Part shown: positions 1-9,034 of the stretch, piece by piece
How positions within the stretch are numbered: position 1 is the first letter of the stretch
How the letters are laid out: each line of letters starts with the position of its first letter
NCBI RefSeq assembly: GCF_023347295.1
Contig: NZ_CP094469.1
Span: 1,674,001-1,738,000 of the forward strand
Length of the DNA: 64,000 nucleotides
Reading direction: 5' to 3'
Source: Faecalibacterium sp. I3-3-33
Lineage (GTDB): Bacteria > Bacillota > Clostridia > Oscillospirales > Ruminococcaceae
Position numbers and translations under genes: made by a program
Notes under the pieces: model-generated
Told to the model about the DNA's origin: nothing
The model's database searches: none
What the model saw: only the letters and a program-made list of their open reading frames with translations

Positions 1-294
1 CCCCCGGGCGGTGATATCGTGAATATACTCCCCTGCCAGCGCGGTAAAATCTGCCACGCTGAAGGTTTTTTCCGGGGTGAGAATGTCCACGCCGTGGTGT
101 GGGATGCCGCAGGTCTCCTGCGGGGTGACTTTGGCGGTGCCCACATCCAGACCTTTATAGATCTGCATGGAGTCGGCGCTGATGACCTCGCCGGAGAACT
201 GCTGCGCCAGCGCAACGCCCAGCGCGGTCTTGCCGGTGGCGGTGGGGCCTACCACAGCTACCACGGCAGCTTTTGCATTACACGATGCGTCCAA
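1..294 (-). CDS. miaA: tRNA dimethylallyltransferase MiaA, N-terminal part
   Basis: Transfers a dimethylallyl group to A37 of tRNAs reading UNN codons, giving i6A, the substrate of MiaB encoded upstream. Only the first 98 codons are in the window. The reading frame shows the P-loop GPTATGKT (about residues 17-24), then SADSMQIYKGLDVGTAK, the family's conserved substrate-binding segment. No ATG is available in frame near the P-loop. The best start is a TTG at 294-292 inside the end of mutL, behind an AGGAG about 13 nt upstream. It is the last gene of a mutS-mutL-miaA run, overlapping mutL by 17 nt, which suggests translational coupling. Function is certain from motifs; the start codon is inferred. 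Confidence 0.9.
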   Translation of the reverse strand, partial: MDASCNAKAAVVAVVGPTATGKTALGVALAQQFSGEVISADSMQIYKGLDVGTAKVTPQETCGIPHHGVDILTPEKTFSVADFTALAGEYIHDITARG

Positions 295-2413
295 ACTGCT
301 TTTCCAACTCCTTTCGGGTAAGCTTGAGCACGCAGGGACGGCCATGAGGGCAGAAGGGCGGCACCTCGCCGGAAAGGATCTTCTCGGCCAGTGCCATCAG
401 CTCCTGCGGAGAGGACTTGTCCCCTGCCTTGATGGCGGCGCGACAGGAGATGGAGTGCAGCACCCACTCGGTGTGCTCGTTCAGCGCGTCCCGGCTGCCC
501 TTGAGCAGGCGGTCAGCGATCTCCACCAGCAAGTCCTCAGCGTTCTGCGGCTCTACGTCCGCAGGCACGGCGCGCAGTAGCATGGTACTGCCGCCAAAAT
601 CGGCTACGTCCAGACCGGCGTTTTCCAGCAGGGGCTGGTTTTCCAGCAGCGCCTGCTTTTCCTCTGCGGAAAGGTCGATGGCAGCGGGCTGCAACAGCAG
701 CTGACTGGGCACGTTGCCGTAATTGGCGGCAAGCTTTTCGTACAGCTGACGTTCGTGGGCGGCGTGCTTGTCAATCAGACACAGCTCGTCTCCCCGCTCT
801 GCCAGAATATAGGTGCGGAAAACCTCGCCCACATACCTCAGAGGTTCTTCTCCCTGCGGCACATCAAAGCCCAGCTGTTCCGGCTGCTCGGGTTCCTCCG
901 GCTGGTAGGGCACCGTTGCGGCTTCGATCTCCGGGGCGGCGGACATGGTGTTCCATGCCGCCATGTGATCCAGCAGCGGGTCGGCTGCGGCGTCCGTCTC
1001 CGGGTGCACGTCCAGCTGTGCCTCAGCAGCGGCTGCCCGGAAGGGCTGCGGTGCGATTTGGACTTCGGTTGCATCCGGCTTTTCCGGGCTGTGGAGGGTG
1101 ACCACCGGGTCCAGAATGTCCTCTGCAAGGGCAGACTGCCGCCACGAGGGCACAGCAGCAGCCGTGCGGACAGGCTGTGCGGGCTGTACCGGCGAGGTAT
1201 CTGCCGTAAAAGCCGGGGTTTTCACCGTGGCAGCGGCGGGGCGCTGCGGCTGCGGGGCTTCCCAACGCTGCGCGGGCAGCGTACCGGGGTCCGCCTGACC
1301 CGGAATGACGGCAGAAAGTCCTGTAAAGTGACTATTCTTTACAGCATTTTCGCTTTGTGTATCGTTTTCTTTTTCGGTTTTCTCTTTTTCGTCTGCTTCA
1401 AAGGTAAATCGCCGTTCCCCGGTGCCGGGCTGTGCCAGCGCCAGCTTGACCGCGTGGTAAACGACGTCGAACACGTCATTTTCCCGGGCAAAACGGGCTT
1501 CGATCTTTGCAGGGTGGACATTGACGTCCACAAGGTCGGTGGGCATTTCCAGCAGCAGGATGCCGCCCGGGAACTTGCCCTGCATGGTCGTGCCCTTAAA
1601 GGCCATTTCCATGCCCGCCATGATGGTGCGGTTGCGCACATAGCGGCCATTGATGTAGAAATGCTGCATACTGCGGCTGGCGCGGCAGCTCTTGGGCGGG
1701 GTGATCAAACCGGTGACCCGGTACAGTCCTTCCTCGGAGTGCACCTCGATGAGGTCGCGGCTGAACTCCCGCCCCAGCACTGCATAGGCGGCGCTGCGCA
1801 GCTGACCATCACCGGGGGTGACGTATTGCAGCTTGCCTTCCCGGATGAATTTGACGCTGACCTCCGGGTGGCTGAGCGCCACATGCCCTACGTTATCTGC
1901 CACAAAGGTGCCCTCACTGGAGTCCTTTTTGAGGAACTTCATGCGGGCGGGGGTGTTGTAGAACAGGTCCTGCACCCGGATGGTGGTGCCCACGGCGCGG
2001 GCGGCAGGCTCTCTGCCCTGCTCCTCGCCGCCGGCGATGCGGTAGCAGGTAGCAAACTCGTCCACCTCGGTGCGGGTGAGTAGCTCTACCCTCGCTACGC
2101 TGGCAATGGAAGCCAGTGCCTCGCCACGGAAGCCCAGCGTATGGATGCTGTTCAGATCGTCCGGTTTTTCAATTTTGCTGGTGGCGTGGCGGATGAAGGC
2201 TGTCGGGATATACTCGGCATCAATGCCGGTGCCGTTATCGCTGATCTCGATCAACTTTACGCCGCCGGACTCGATGCTGACGGTGACCTGCGTCGCACCG
2301 GCGTCGATGGAGTTTTCCAAAAGCTCCTTGACCACCGATGCCGGGCGCTCCACCACCTCACCGGCGGCGATCAGCTCCGCAGTATGCTTATCCAGTACAT
2401 GGATGACTGCCAT
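278..2413 (-). CDS. mutL: DNA mismatch repair protein MutL
   Basis: Mismatch-repair ATPase that links MutS recognition to strand incision. The 711-residue product starts with the GHKL ATPase motifs (ENSIDAGAT, DNGTGI, TLGFRGEALASI). A proline/alanine-rich linker covers about residues 340-520. The C-terminal dimerisation domain carries the endonuclease metal site DKHAAHERQLYE near residue 548, plus CPHGRP near 688 and a terminal FGR. These nicking motifs are known from organisms lacking MutH, so incision is probably done by MutL itself. It follows mutS by 36 nt and overlaps miaA. Start ATG has a GGGAGG site. Confidence 0.98.
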   Translation of the reverse strand: MAVIHVLDKHTAELIAAGEVVERPASVVKELLENSIDAGATQVTVSIESGGVKLIEISDNGTGIDAEYIPTAFIRHATSKIEKPDDLNSIHTLGFRGEALASIASVARVELLTRTEVDEFATCYRIAGGEEQGREPAARAVGTTIRVQDLFYNTPARMKFLKKDSSEGTFVADNVGHVALSHPEVSVKFIREGKLQYVTPGDGQLRSAAYAVLGREFSRDLIEVHSEEGLYRVTGLITPPKSCRASRSMQHFYINGRYVRNRTIMAGMEMAFKGTTMQGKFPGGILLLEMPTDLVDVNVHPAKIEARFARENDVFDVVYHAVKLALAQPGTGERRFTFEADEKEKTEKENDTQSENAVKNSHFTGLSAVIPGQADPGTLPAQRWEAPQPQRPAAATVKTPAFTADTSPVQPAQPVRTAAAVPSWRQSALAEDILDPVVTLHSPEKPDATEVQIAPQPFRAAAAEAQLDVHPETDAAADPLLDHMAAWNTMSAAPEIEAATVPYQPEEPEQPEQLGFDVPQGEEPLRYVGEVFRTYILAERGDELCLIDKHAAHERQLYEKLAANYGNVPSQLLLQPAAIDLSAEEKQALLENQPLLENAGLDVADFGGSTMLLRAVPADVEPQNAEDLLVEIADRLLKGSRDALNEHTEWVLHSISCRAAIKAGDKSSPQELMALAEKILSGEVPPFCPHGRPCVLKLTRKELEKQFGRIV

Positions 2414-2449
2414 GGTCTTTCCCTCCCTTGTGGTTACTATTTTTTATGG

Positions 2450-5065
2450 TCAGCCGTTCAGGCTGCCCTTGAGGGTCTTTTTCAGCTCGTACAAGAAATT
2501 CAGCGCTTCAATGGGGGTAAGCGTTTCCACATCCACGGCTTCCAGCTTTTCCATCATCTCGCTGGGCACTGCCGGGGAATTGTACTCCTGCAAAGCGTCA
2601 AAATCCATCTGCTCCACCTTGTTTTTGGGAGCAGATGCTTCCAGTGTGCGCAGTACCTCGTGGGCGCGGCGGGTCACGCTGCCGGGCAGACCGGCCAGCT
2701 TTGCCACCTCGATGCCGTAGCTGTCATCGGCGGGGCCGCGCACGATGCGCCGCAGGAAGGTGATGTCCTCGCCGCGCTTTTTGACCGCGATGTTGTAGTT
2801 TTTTACGCCCTCCACGGTGCCTTCCAGTTCGGTCAGCTCGTGGTAGTGGGTGGCGAACAAGGTCTTGCAGCCCAGCCCCTTGGCGGGGTCTGCGATATGC
2901 TCCACCACGGCGCGGGCAATGCTCATGCCGTCAAAGGTAGAGGTGCCGCGACCGATCTCGTCCAGCACCACAAGGCTTTTGGCGGTGGCGTTTTTCAGGA
3001 TCTCCGCCACCTCGGTCATCTCCACCATAAAGGTGGACTGACCTGCGGCAAGGTCGTCCGATGCGCCGATGCGGGTGAAGATGGCGTCCACCACACCCAC
3101 ATGACAGCTGGCTGCCGGCACAAAGGAGCCGATCTGCGCCATCAGGGCGATAAGGGCATTCTGACGCATATAGGTGGATTTACCCGCCATGTTGGGGCCG
3201 GTGATGATAAGGCAGCGGTCGGTGGTGCAGTTGAGAGTGGTATCGTTGGGCACGAACATACTGCCCTTGAGCACCTGCTCCACCACGGGGTGACGCCCCT
3301 CGGTGATGGTCAGCACATCGCTGTCGTCCACCACGGGGCGGCAGTAGTTGTTTTCCGCAGCGACCTGCGCCAGCGCCGCCAGCACATCCAGCTGAGCAAT
3401 GGCGTTGGCAGTGCGCTGGATACGATCCAGTTGTGCACCGATGCTTTCCAGCAGCTCATCAAACAAGCGGCGTTCCAGCGAGATGAGCCGCTCGTGTGCG
3501 CCAAGGATCTTGCTTTCCAGTTCCTTCAGCTCCTGCGTGATGTAACGCTCGCCGGAGGTGAGGGTCTGCTTGCGGATATAGGTCTCCGGCACGAGGTTCT
3601 TATAGGAGTTGCTCACCTCGATGAAGTAGCCGAACACATGGTTATAGCCGATTTTCAGCTTAGGGATGCCGGTCTCCTGCCGCAGACGAGCTTCCAGCTG
3701 CGCCAGCACGCCCTTGGTGTTATCGCGGATGGAGCGCAGCTCGTCCACCTCGGCATGGTAACCCTTGGCGATAACGCCGCCATCCTTGAGGGTGGAGGGT
3801 GCATCCGGATCCACTGCGGCATAAATGCGCGCCTTGATATCCTCCAGCGGGTCGATACTGGCCGCAAGTTCGGAAAGTTCCGGGCAATTGCAGCCCTCTG
3901 CCTGCTTGCGCAGACCGGGCAGACGGTCGCAAGTCTGAGCGAGAGTGTAGATCTCCTTGGGGGTGGCTGAGCCGTACACCGCGCGGGTCATCAGGCGCTC
4001 CAGATCCGCGATGTAGTGCAATTCCTCGGTCAGGTCGCCGCGCACCATGGTCTGGCGCACCAGCGCCTCCACAGCGTTCAGGCGGTGGTTGATGAGCTGG
4101 CTGGAAATAAGCGGCTGCTCGATCCAGCTGCGCAGCATACGCTTGCCCATGGCGGTGCTGGTCTTATCCAGCACCCACAGCAGGGTGCCGCGCTTTTCGC
4201 GGCCGCGCAGGGTCTCGGTCAGCTCAAGGTTTGCCCGGGTGACCGGCGAAAGCCGCATGAACTGGGCCTCGTTGTAAGTAATGACGGTCTTTAACCGCTC
4301 CACACCCTTGATCTGGGTATCGTGCAGATATTCCAGCAGCGCAGCCATGGCAAAGCGCACCAGCCCCTCGGCGGCTATGCCGGTGGTCTGCGGCCAGTCC
4401 CGGCCAAACTGCTCTTCCAGCGCAGAAGCCACCAGCCCCGGCGCATAGCGTTCGTCCTCGACCAGTTCCACCGAGCAGCTCATGTTCTTTTTGATGTACG
4501 CGGTCACCTCGCGGCAGTCCAGCAGGCCGGGGTTCAGCAGCACCTCGCTGGGGTGGTAGCGGCACAGCTCGGTAATGACCGCCGGGGCGATCTTGTCCGC
4601 CGTCAGCTCGGTGATATGCGCCGTACCGGTGGAAACGTCCGCAAAGCAAAGGCCGGCCTTTTTGCCCTTGAGGTACAGGCTGGCAATGTAGTTGTTGCGG
4701 TCGTCCTGCAGCATACTGCTTTCAATGACCGTACCGGGGGTGACGACCCGGATGATGTCCCGCTTGACAAGCCCCTTGGCTTTGGCGGGGTCCTCCACCT
4801 GCTCGCAGATGGCCACCTTATAGCCCTTAGCGATCAGGCGCGCCACATAGCCCTCGTAGCTGTGGAAGGGCACGCCGCACATGGGAGCGCGCTCCGCAAG
4901 GCCGCACTGCTTGCCGGTAAGGGTAAGATCCAGCTCCCGGGAGGCCGTGACGGCATCGTCGAAGAACATCTCGTAAAAATCGCCGATGCGGTAAAAAAGA
5001 ATTTCGTCCTTATGTTGGTTTTTGATATCAAGATACTGCTGCATCATGGGCGAAAGCTCTGCCAT
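2450..5065 (-). CDS. mutS: DNA mismatch repair protein MutS
   Basis: Recognises base mismatches and small loops and recruits MutL. The 871-residue product has the Phe-X-Glu mismatch wedge as FYE at residues 30-32, the connector and lever domains, Walker A GPNMAGKST at about 623-631, and Walker B (VVLDEIGRG, about 698) followed by the THYHEL signature. Length is normal for MutS1. RBS AGAGGA sits just before the ATG. A hairpin terminator separates it from the upstream ylbF/ymcA-like gene, so mutS-mutL-miaA may be transcribed partly on its own; I could not see a convincing promoter in the 100-nt gap. Confidence 0.98.
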   Translation of the reverse strand: MAELSPMMQQYLDIKNQHKDEILFYRIGDFYEMFFDDAVTASRELDLTLTGKQCGLAERAPMCGVPFHSYEGYVARLIAKGYKVAICEQVEDPAKAKGLVKRDIIRVVTPGTVIESSMLQDDRNNYIASLYLKGKKAGLCFADVSTGTAHITELTADKIAPAVITELCRYHPSEVLLNPGLLDCREVTAYIKKNMSCSVELVEDERYAPGLVASALEEQFGRDWPQTTGIAAEGLVRFAMAALLEYLHDTQIKGVERLKTVITYNEAQFMRLSPVTRANLELTETLRGREKRGTLLWVLDKTSTAMGKRMLRSWIEQPLISSQLINHRLNAVEALVRQTMVRGDLTEELHYIADLERLMTRAVYGSATPKEIYTLAQTCDRLPGLRKQAEGCNCPELSELAASIDPLEDIKARIYAAVDPDAPSTLKDGGVIAKGYHAEVDELRSIRDNTKGVLAQLEARLRQETGIPKLKIGYNHVFGYFIEVSNSYKNLVPETYIRKQTLTSGERYITQELKELESKILGAHERLISLERRLFDELLESIGAQLDRIQRTANAIAQLDVLAALAQVAAENNYCRPVVDDSDVLTITEGRHPVVEQVLKGSMFVPNDTTLNCTTDRCLIITGPNMAGKSTYMRQNALIALMAQIGSFVPAASCHVGVVDAIFTRIGASDDLAAGQSTFMVEMTEVAEILKNATAKSLVVLDEIGRGTSTFDGMSIARAVVEHIADPAKGLGCKTLFATHYHELTELEGTVEGVKNYNIAVKKRGEDITFLRRIVRGPADDSYGIEVAKLAGLPGSVTRRAHEVLRTLEASAPKNKVEQMDFDALQEYNSPAVPSEMMEKLEAVDVETLTPIEALNFLYELKKTLKGSLNG

Positions 5066-5131
5066 GGTTTTTCCTCTTTCCCTTGTATGGTTCCGTCAGC
5101 CGGTTTGCGGGCTGTAACCGCCGGTGCAAAC

Positions 5132-5161
5132 AAAACGCGGTCTGTATTGCACAGCCGCGTT
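5132..5161 (-). terminator. Terminator after the ylbF/ymcA-like gene
   Basis: AACGCGG (5134-5140) pairs with CCGCGTT (5155-5161). On the minus strand the stem is followed by TTTTGTTTG. It lies between the YlbF-family gene and mutS and may only partly stop readthrough. Confidence 0.6.
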
Positions 5162-5179
5162 CCGGTCAAAAAAGTTTGC

Positions 5180-5587
5180 TCAGTGGCAACCGCCGCAGGT
5201 AGAGCAGCTGCCGGTGCAGGAGGCAGAAGGCTCCTGCACGGTCATGGGGTCGCCGCCGTTCATGGCGGTGTTGATGATGGCGTCGATATAGTTGACCAGA
5301 TTCTCGCACTCGCGCTTGGCCTCGTTGTAAGCCACCATGCCCTCGTTGCCCATGATCTGGCCGTAAAGGCTGTTCACCTTCTCGTTCAGCTCAGCGATGC
5401 GGGCGTCGTCGCGCTCGTTCTTGCCGATCTCGTTGTTCAGGTCCATGCGGGCCAGATTGAACTCGCCGATCAGGTTCTGCAGTTCCTCATCCTTATCGTT
5501 TGCCTTGCGGGCCTGATCCAGAATGACGTAGCGGGGGTCGGTCTGAAGTGCCATAGCGGCACGCTTGAAAAGATCAATGCAATCCAT
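5180..5587 (-). CDS. YlbF/YmcA (RicA/RicF) family protein with cysteine-rich tail
   Basis: A 135-residue, mostly helical protein of the YlbF/YmcA family. In B. subtilis, RicA (YmcA), RicF (YlbF) and RicT (YaaT) form an Fe-S complex needed for RNase Y-dependent mRNA maturation, sporulation, competence and full MiaB activity. The position between miaB and mutS matches ymcA of B. subtilis. The C terminus ends in a cluster of four cysteines (CTGSCSTCGGCH, last 12 residues), a plausible cluster-ligand tail. Start is the ATG at 5587 with AAGGAG upstream; the frame's longer upstream extension overlaps miaB and lacks an RBS. Whether it is the RicA or RicF orthologue cannot be decided here. Confidence 0.85.
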   Translation of the reverse strand: MDCIDLFKRAAMALQTDPRYVILDQARKANDKDEELQNLIGEFNLARMDLNNEIGKNERDDARIAELNEKVNSLYGQIMGNEGMVAYNEAKRECENLVNYIDAIINTAMNGGDPMTVQEPSASCTGSCSTCGGCH

Positions 5588-5648
5588 GATTGGGTTCTCC
5601 TTGTTGTTTTTATTCTTTCTGGGGCAAGTTTGCCCCGGAATCACTTTT

Positions 5649-7040
5649 TTATGCTTCCACCTCGCCCAGCAGCACGGTAGCGCGGGCACCGGTAAGATGT
5701 ACGGTCGCGTAGCTGCCCAGCAGTGCCGGGTCGGCGGCGAACTCCACGGTCAGGTTGTTGTCCAGCCGGCCGGAAAGGGTGCCCTCATTGCGGCCAAAGC
5801 CCTCCACCAGCACCCGGACGGTCTGCCCTACCTGCGCCTTGACCAGTGCCATGGCGATCTCGTCCTGCGTAGTCAGCAGGCGGGTCATGCGGTCGGTCTT
5901 TTCCTTGCGGGGGGTGGGGTCCGGCATTTCGGCAGCCTTGGTGCCGGTGCGCTTGGAGTAGATAAAGGTGAACAGCTGCATATAGCCCACCTTGCGCACC
6001 AGCTCCAGCGTTTTTACAAAGTCCTCCTCGGTCTCGCCGGGGAAGCCCACGATGATATCGCTGGAGAAGGTGATGCCGGGCACGGACTTGCGGGCATAAT
6101 CGATGAGCTCCAGATACTGCTCCACCGTATAGTGGCGGTTCATCTGCTGCAAAAGCCGGTCGGAGCCGCACTGCACCGGCAGATGCAGATGCTTGCACAG
6201 CTTCGGCTGGGCGGCGATGGTATCGATGAGCTTATGGCTGGCGTCCTTGGGGTGGCTGGTCATAAAGCGGATATGATAATCGCCGGGCACGGTGCACAGC
6301 AGGTTGAGCAGGTCGGAGAAATCGATCTGCTCTTCCAGACCCTTGCCGTAGCTGTTCACGTTCTGACCCAGCAGGGTGATCTCCTTATAGCCCGCCTCCA
6401 CAAGGCTGCGGAACTCGGCAAGGATATCACCGGGCTTGCGGCTCTTCTCGCGGCCGCGGACGTAGGGCACGATGCAGTAGGTGCAGAAGTTGTCGCAGCC
6501 GTACATGATGGGCAGCCATGCGCGGAACTCGCTCTCGCGCCGGATGGGGATGTTCTCCACGATGACCGGACGCTGCGCCGGGTCCAGCAGCACCCGCTTA
6601 TGCTTTTGCAGCTTCTGGGCAACCAGCTGCGGCAGGGTGTCGATGCCATCCACGCCGAACACCAGATCCACATAGGGGTAGCTCTTGCGCAGCTTTTCCA
6701 CAACGTGCTGTTGGTTAGCCATACAGCCGCACAGGCCGATGATGAGGCCGGGCTTTTTCTCCTTGAGCCCCTTCAGCGCGCCCACGTTGCCGAACACCCG
6801 CTGCTCGGCGTGCTCGCGCACGGCGCAGGTGTTGAACAAAATCAGGTCGGCATCCTCGGGTTTATCGCACAGGCCGTAGCCGATATCCACCAGCACGCCC
6901 TTGATGCGCTCGCCGTCGTTGACGTTCTGCTGACAGCCGTAGCTGTGCACAAAGGCCAGCGGCGGGGTGTCGTAGGTCTGCCGCACCAGCTCGGCGGCAA
7001 CGGCATTATGTTCAAAGTTAATGTATTCCAAAAAAACCAT
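5649..7040 (-). CDS. miaB: tRNA-2-methylthio-N6-dimethylallyladenosine synthase MiaB
   Basis: Radical SAM methylthiotransferase converting i6A37 to ms2i6A37 in tRNA, the step after MiaA. The 463-residue protein has the UPF0004 domain with cluster cysteines C36 (SYGCQQN), C72 (NTCAVRE) and C106, the radical SAM motif CDNFCTYC at 182-189, and a C-terminal TRAM-like segment (VLVEGFGRNEGTLSGR). GGAGAAGG abuts the ATG. A TTGCCC-17-TATACT promoter lies upstream, and the ylbF/ymcA-like gene follows after about 60 nt, so the two are likely co-transcribed. Confidence 0.97.
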   Translation of the reverse strand: MVFLEYINFEHNAVAAELVRQTYDTPPLAFVHSYGCQQNVNDGERIKGVLVDIGYGLCDKPEDADLILFNTCAVREHAEQRVFGNVGALKGLKEKKPGLIIGLCGCMANQQHVVEKLRKSYPYVDLVFGVDGIDTLPQLVAQKLQKHKRVLLDPAQRPVIVENIPIRRESEFRAWLPIMYGCDNFCTYCIVPYVRGREKSRKPGDILAEFRSLVEAGYKEITLLGQNVNSYGKGLEEQIDFSDLLNLLCTVPGDYHIRFMTSHPKDASHKLIDTIAAQPKLCKHLHLPVQCGSDRLLQQMNRHYTVEQYLELIDYARKSVPGITFSSDIIVGFPGETEEDFVKTLELVRKVGYMQLFTFIYSKRTGTKAAEMPDPTPRKEKTDRMTRLLTTQDEIAMALVKAQVGQTVRVLVEGFGRNEGTLSGRLDNNLTVEFAADPALLGSYATVHLTGARATVLLGEVEA

Positions 7041-7112
7041 CCTTCTCCGCCGGGCAGGGTAGCCCCATGCGGCGAAACTCTATTTTCTGCTATTTTATAA
7101 AAGACACTCTTT

Positions 7113-7141
7113 AGTATACCCTGTTTGGCCGCTGCGGGCAA
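7113..7141 (-). promoter_or_regulatory. Promoter of miaB
   Basis: On the minus strand TTGCCC (7141-7136) and TATACT (7118-7113) are 17 nt apart. The mRNA would start about 65 nt upstream of the miaB ATG. Confidence 0.6.
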
Positions 7142-7158
7142 GAGGAAACACGCAAATT

Positions 7159-7563
7159 TTATGCCTGTTTAGCCGCTGCGGCCTCTACATCCTGCTTGCG
7201 GCAGCACTCTTCGCACACGCCAAGCAGCACCACGGCGCAGTCCTGCACCCTGCCCTTCTGGTTTTTGACCAGTTCCATCACCTGTTTTCCGTCCACATCT
7301 GCATCGGTCACGCCGCCGCAGACGGTGCAGTACAGGTGGCTGTGCCACGGCAGGGTGTGGTCAAAGCGGTCTGCCTTGCCGGGAATGGATACCCGGCGCA
7401 CCCGCCCAGCCTCCACCAGACTGTTCAAGTTGCGGTATACAGTGCCAAGACTCAGGTTCGGGCACTCCTGTGCAGCTTTATCGTAGATTTCCTCCGCAGT
7501 CGGGTGGTCGCACAGCCGCTCCACCGTCTGCATGACAAGCTCCCGCTGTTTTGAGTAACGCAT
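7159..7563 (-). CDS. Fur-family metal or peroxide regulator (PerR-like)
   Basis: A 134-residue Fur-family repressor: winged-helix DNA-binding half (HPTAEEIYDKA, LSLGTVYRNLNSLVEAG) and metal-binding half. Two CxxC pairs, C79/C82 (HSHLYCTVC) and C117/C120 (CEECC), are the structural zinc site typical of PerR, Fur and Zur. His-Asp residues around 68-76 and the DVDGK segment suit the regulatory metal site. The upstream in-frame ATG at 7569 directly abuts the GGAGG, so I use the ATG at 7563, with 6-nt spacing. It follows rarA by 24 nt in the same direction. Whether it senses peroxide, iron or zinc cannot be read from the sequence; PerR is my first guess. Confidence 0.88.
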   Translation of the reverse strand: MRYSKQRELVMQTVERLCDHPTAEEIYDKAAQECPNLSLGTVYRNLNSLVEAGRVRRVSIPGKADRFDHTLPWHSHLYCTVCGGVTDADVDGKQVMELVKNQKGRVQDCAVVLLGVCEECCRKQDVEAAAAKQA

Positions 7564-7587
7564 ATCCATCCTCCTTCTTTACACGGT

Positions 7588-8862
7588 TCAGACGTTTTCT
7601 TCCCCTTTGATCTTTGCCCAGTACGCCCGGGCGGCCTGCTCGGTCTTGTTGTCGCCAAAGGTGTAGTATTTGGTATCCTTCAGCACATCCGGCAGATACT
7701 GCTGCTGTACCCAGTGGTTTGCGTAGCTGTGGGCATATTTGTAGTCCTGCCCCTTTACCAGCGCATCCTCGCCGTCAAAGTGCTTGTTTTGCAGCTGGCG
7801 CGGGATGGGGCCGGTGCGCCCGGCCTGCACATCCGCAATGGCTGCGTTGATGGCATCGTGGGCGCTGTTGGATTTGGGGCTGGTGGCCACCAGAATCACT
7901 GCGTCCGCAAGCGGCAGACGCGCTTCCGGCAGACCCACCATGTTGGCGGCATCCACCGCTGCCTTGACGATGGGGATGATCTGCGGGTAGGCAAGCCCCA
8001 CATCCTCGCAGGCGCACACCATCAACCGGCGGCAAGCAGAGGGCAGGTCTCCCGCTTCCAGCAGGCGTGCCAGATAGTGCAGCGCCGCGTCCGGGTCTGA
8101 CCCGCGCATGGACTTCTGGTAGGCAGAAACGATGTCGTAGTGGTCATCGCCCTCCCGGTCGTAGCGCATGGCGGTGCGGCGGGTGACCTGCTGGATCATA
8201 TCCAGCGTGATACGCTTTTCCCCGTTTTCCACCGGCGCTGCCGTAACGGCAAAGTCCAGACAGCCCAGCGCCTTGCGCAGATCGCCGCCGGCGCTTTCAG
8301 CCAGATAGGCACAGGCATCCTCGTCCATGCACACCGGCACCTGTTCCCCCTCGGAAAGGCGCTGCACGGCATTGCGCACCCCGCGCTCCACATCCGCTGC
8401 GGCAAGGGGCTTGAACTCAAACACCGTGCAGCGGGAAAGCAGGGCGTTATAGATGTAGAAATAGGGGTTCTCGGTGGTGGACGCGATCAGGGTAACGCTG
8501 CCGTCCTCGATGCATTCCAAAAGGCTCTGCTGCTGCTTTTTGTTCAGGTACTGGATCTCGTCCAGATACAGCAGAATGCCGCCCGCTGCTGCCAGCGTGC
8601 CGATATCCTTGAGCACCGCCTTGATATCCCCGGTACCGCAGGAGGTGCCGTTGAGCTTGTGCAGGGTCATGCCGCTGTTCTCGGCAATAATGCGTGCCAC
8701 CGTGGTCTTTCCGGTACCGGAGGGGCCGTAAAAGATCATGTTGGGAATGCGCCCGCTCTCGATGGTGCGGCGGAACACCCGCCCCGGCGCCAGCAGATGC
8801 TGCTGCCCGCACACATCCGCCAGCGTTTTGGGACGCAGACGCTGCGCAAGTGGTTCATTCAT
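7588..8862 (-). CDS. rarA: Replication-associated recombination protein RarA/MgsA (AAA ATPase)
   Basis: AAA+ ATPase of the RarA/MgsA/WRNIP1 family, related to clamp loaders and acting at stalled replication forks. The 424-residue product shows Walker A GPSGTGKTT near residue 47, Walker B LYLDEIQYL near 100, sensor-1 ASTTENPYF, and the C-terminal tetramerisation region (AYPQIIPIVKAA, RQLQNKHFDGE). I start at the ATG at 8862 (MNEPLAQRLRP), which has a good GGAAGGAG. The upstream extension lacks family homology. It is likely co-transcribed with the Fur-family gene 24 nt downstream. Confidence 0.95.
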   Translation of the reverse strand: MNEPLAQRLRPKTLADVCGQQHLLAPGRVFRRTIESGRIPNMIFYGPSGTGKTTVARIIAENSGMTLHKLNGTSCGTGDIKAVLKDIGTLAAAGGILLYLDEIQYLNKKQQQSLLECIEDGSVTLIASTTENPYFYIYNALLSRCTVFEFKPLAAADVERGVRNAVQRLSEGEQVPVCMDEDACAYLAESAGGDLRKALGCLDFAVTAAPVENGEKRITLDMIQQVTRRTAMRYDREGDDHYDIVSAYQKSMRGSDPDAALHYLARLLEAGDLPSACRRLMVCACEDVGLAYPQIIPIVKAAVDAANMVGLPEARLPLADAVILVATSPKSNSAHDAINAAIADVQAGRTGPIPRQLQNKHFDGEDALVKGQDYKYAHSYANHWVQQQYLPDVLKDTKYYTFGDNKTEQAARAYWAKIKGEENV

Positions 8863-8902
8863 GGTGGTTTCTCCTTCCCTGCCCGCAAGGCACTTTTTAT
8901 AT

Positions 8903-8931
8903 AGTATAGCGCATTTAGAAAAGGAGAACAA
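8903..8931 (-). promoter_or_regulatory. Promoter of rarA-fur
   Basis: Minus-strand TTGTTC (8931-8926), 17-nt spacer, TATACT (8908-8903), about 40 nt upstream of the rarA ATG. Confidence 0.6.
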
Positions 8932-8973
8932 GGGCTTTTCTGAAAATCATTCTCAGATAATGTCCTGCAAACA

Positions 8974-9002
8974 TTTACAAATCCTGTCAAACATGGTATG
9001 AT
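8974..9002 (+). promoter_or_regulatory. Promoter of nth
   Basis: TTTACA (8974-8979), 17-nt spacer ending TGG, TATGAT (8997-9002), so the -10 is of the extended TGn type. It lies 32 nt before the nth ATG, which is preceded by AAAGGAGG. Confidence 0.65.
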
Positions 9003-9034
9003 TCAGGTATTCCCTTTTAAAGGAGGTTTGTCCC

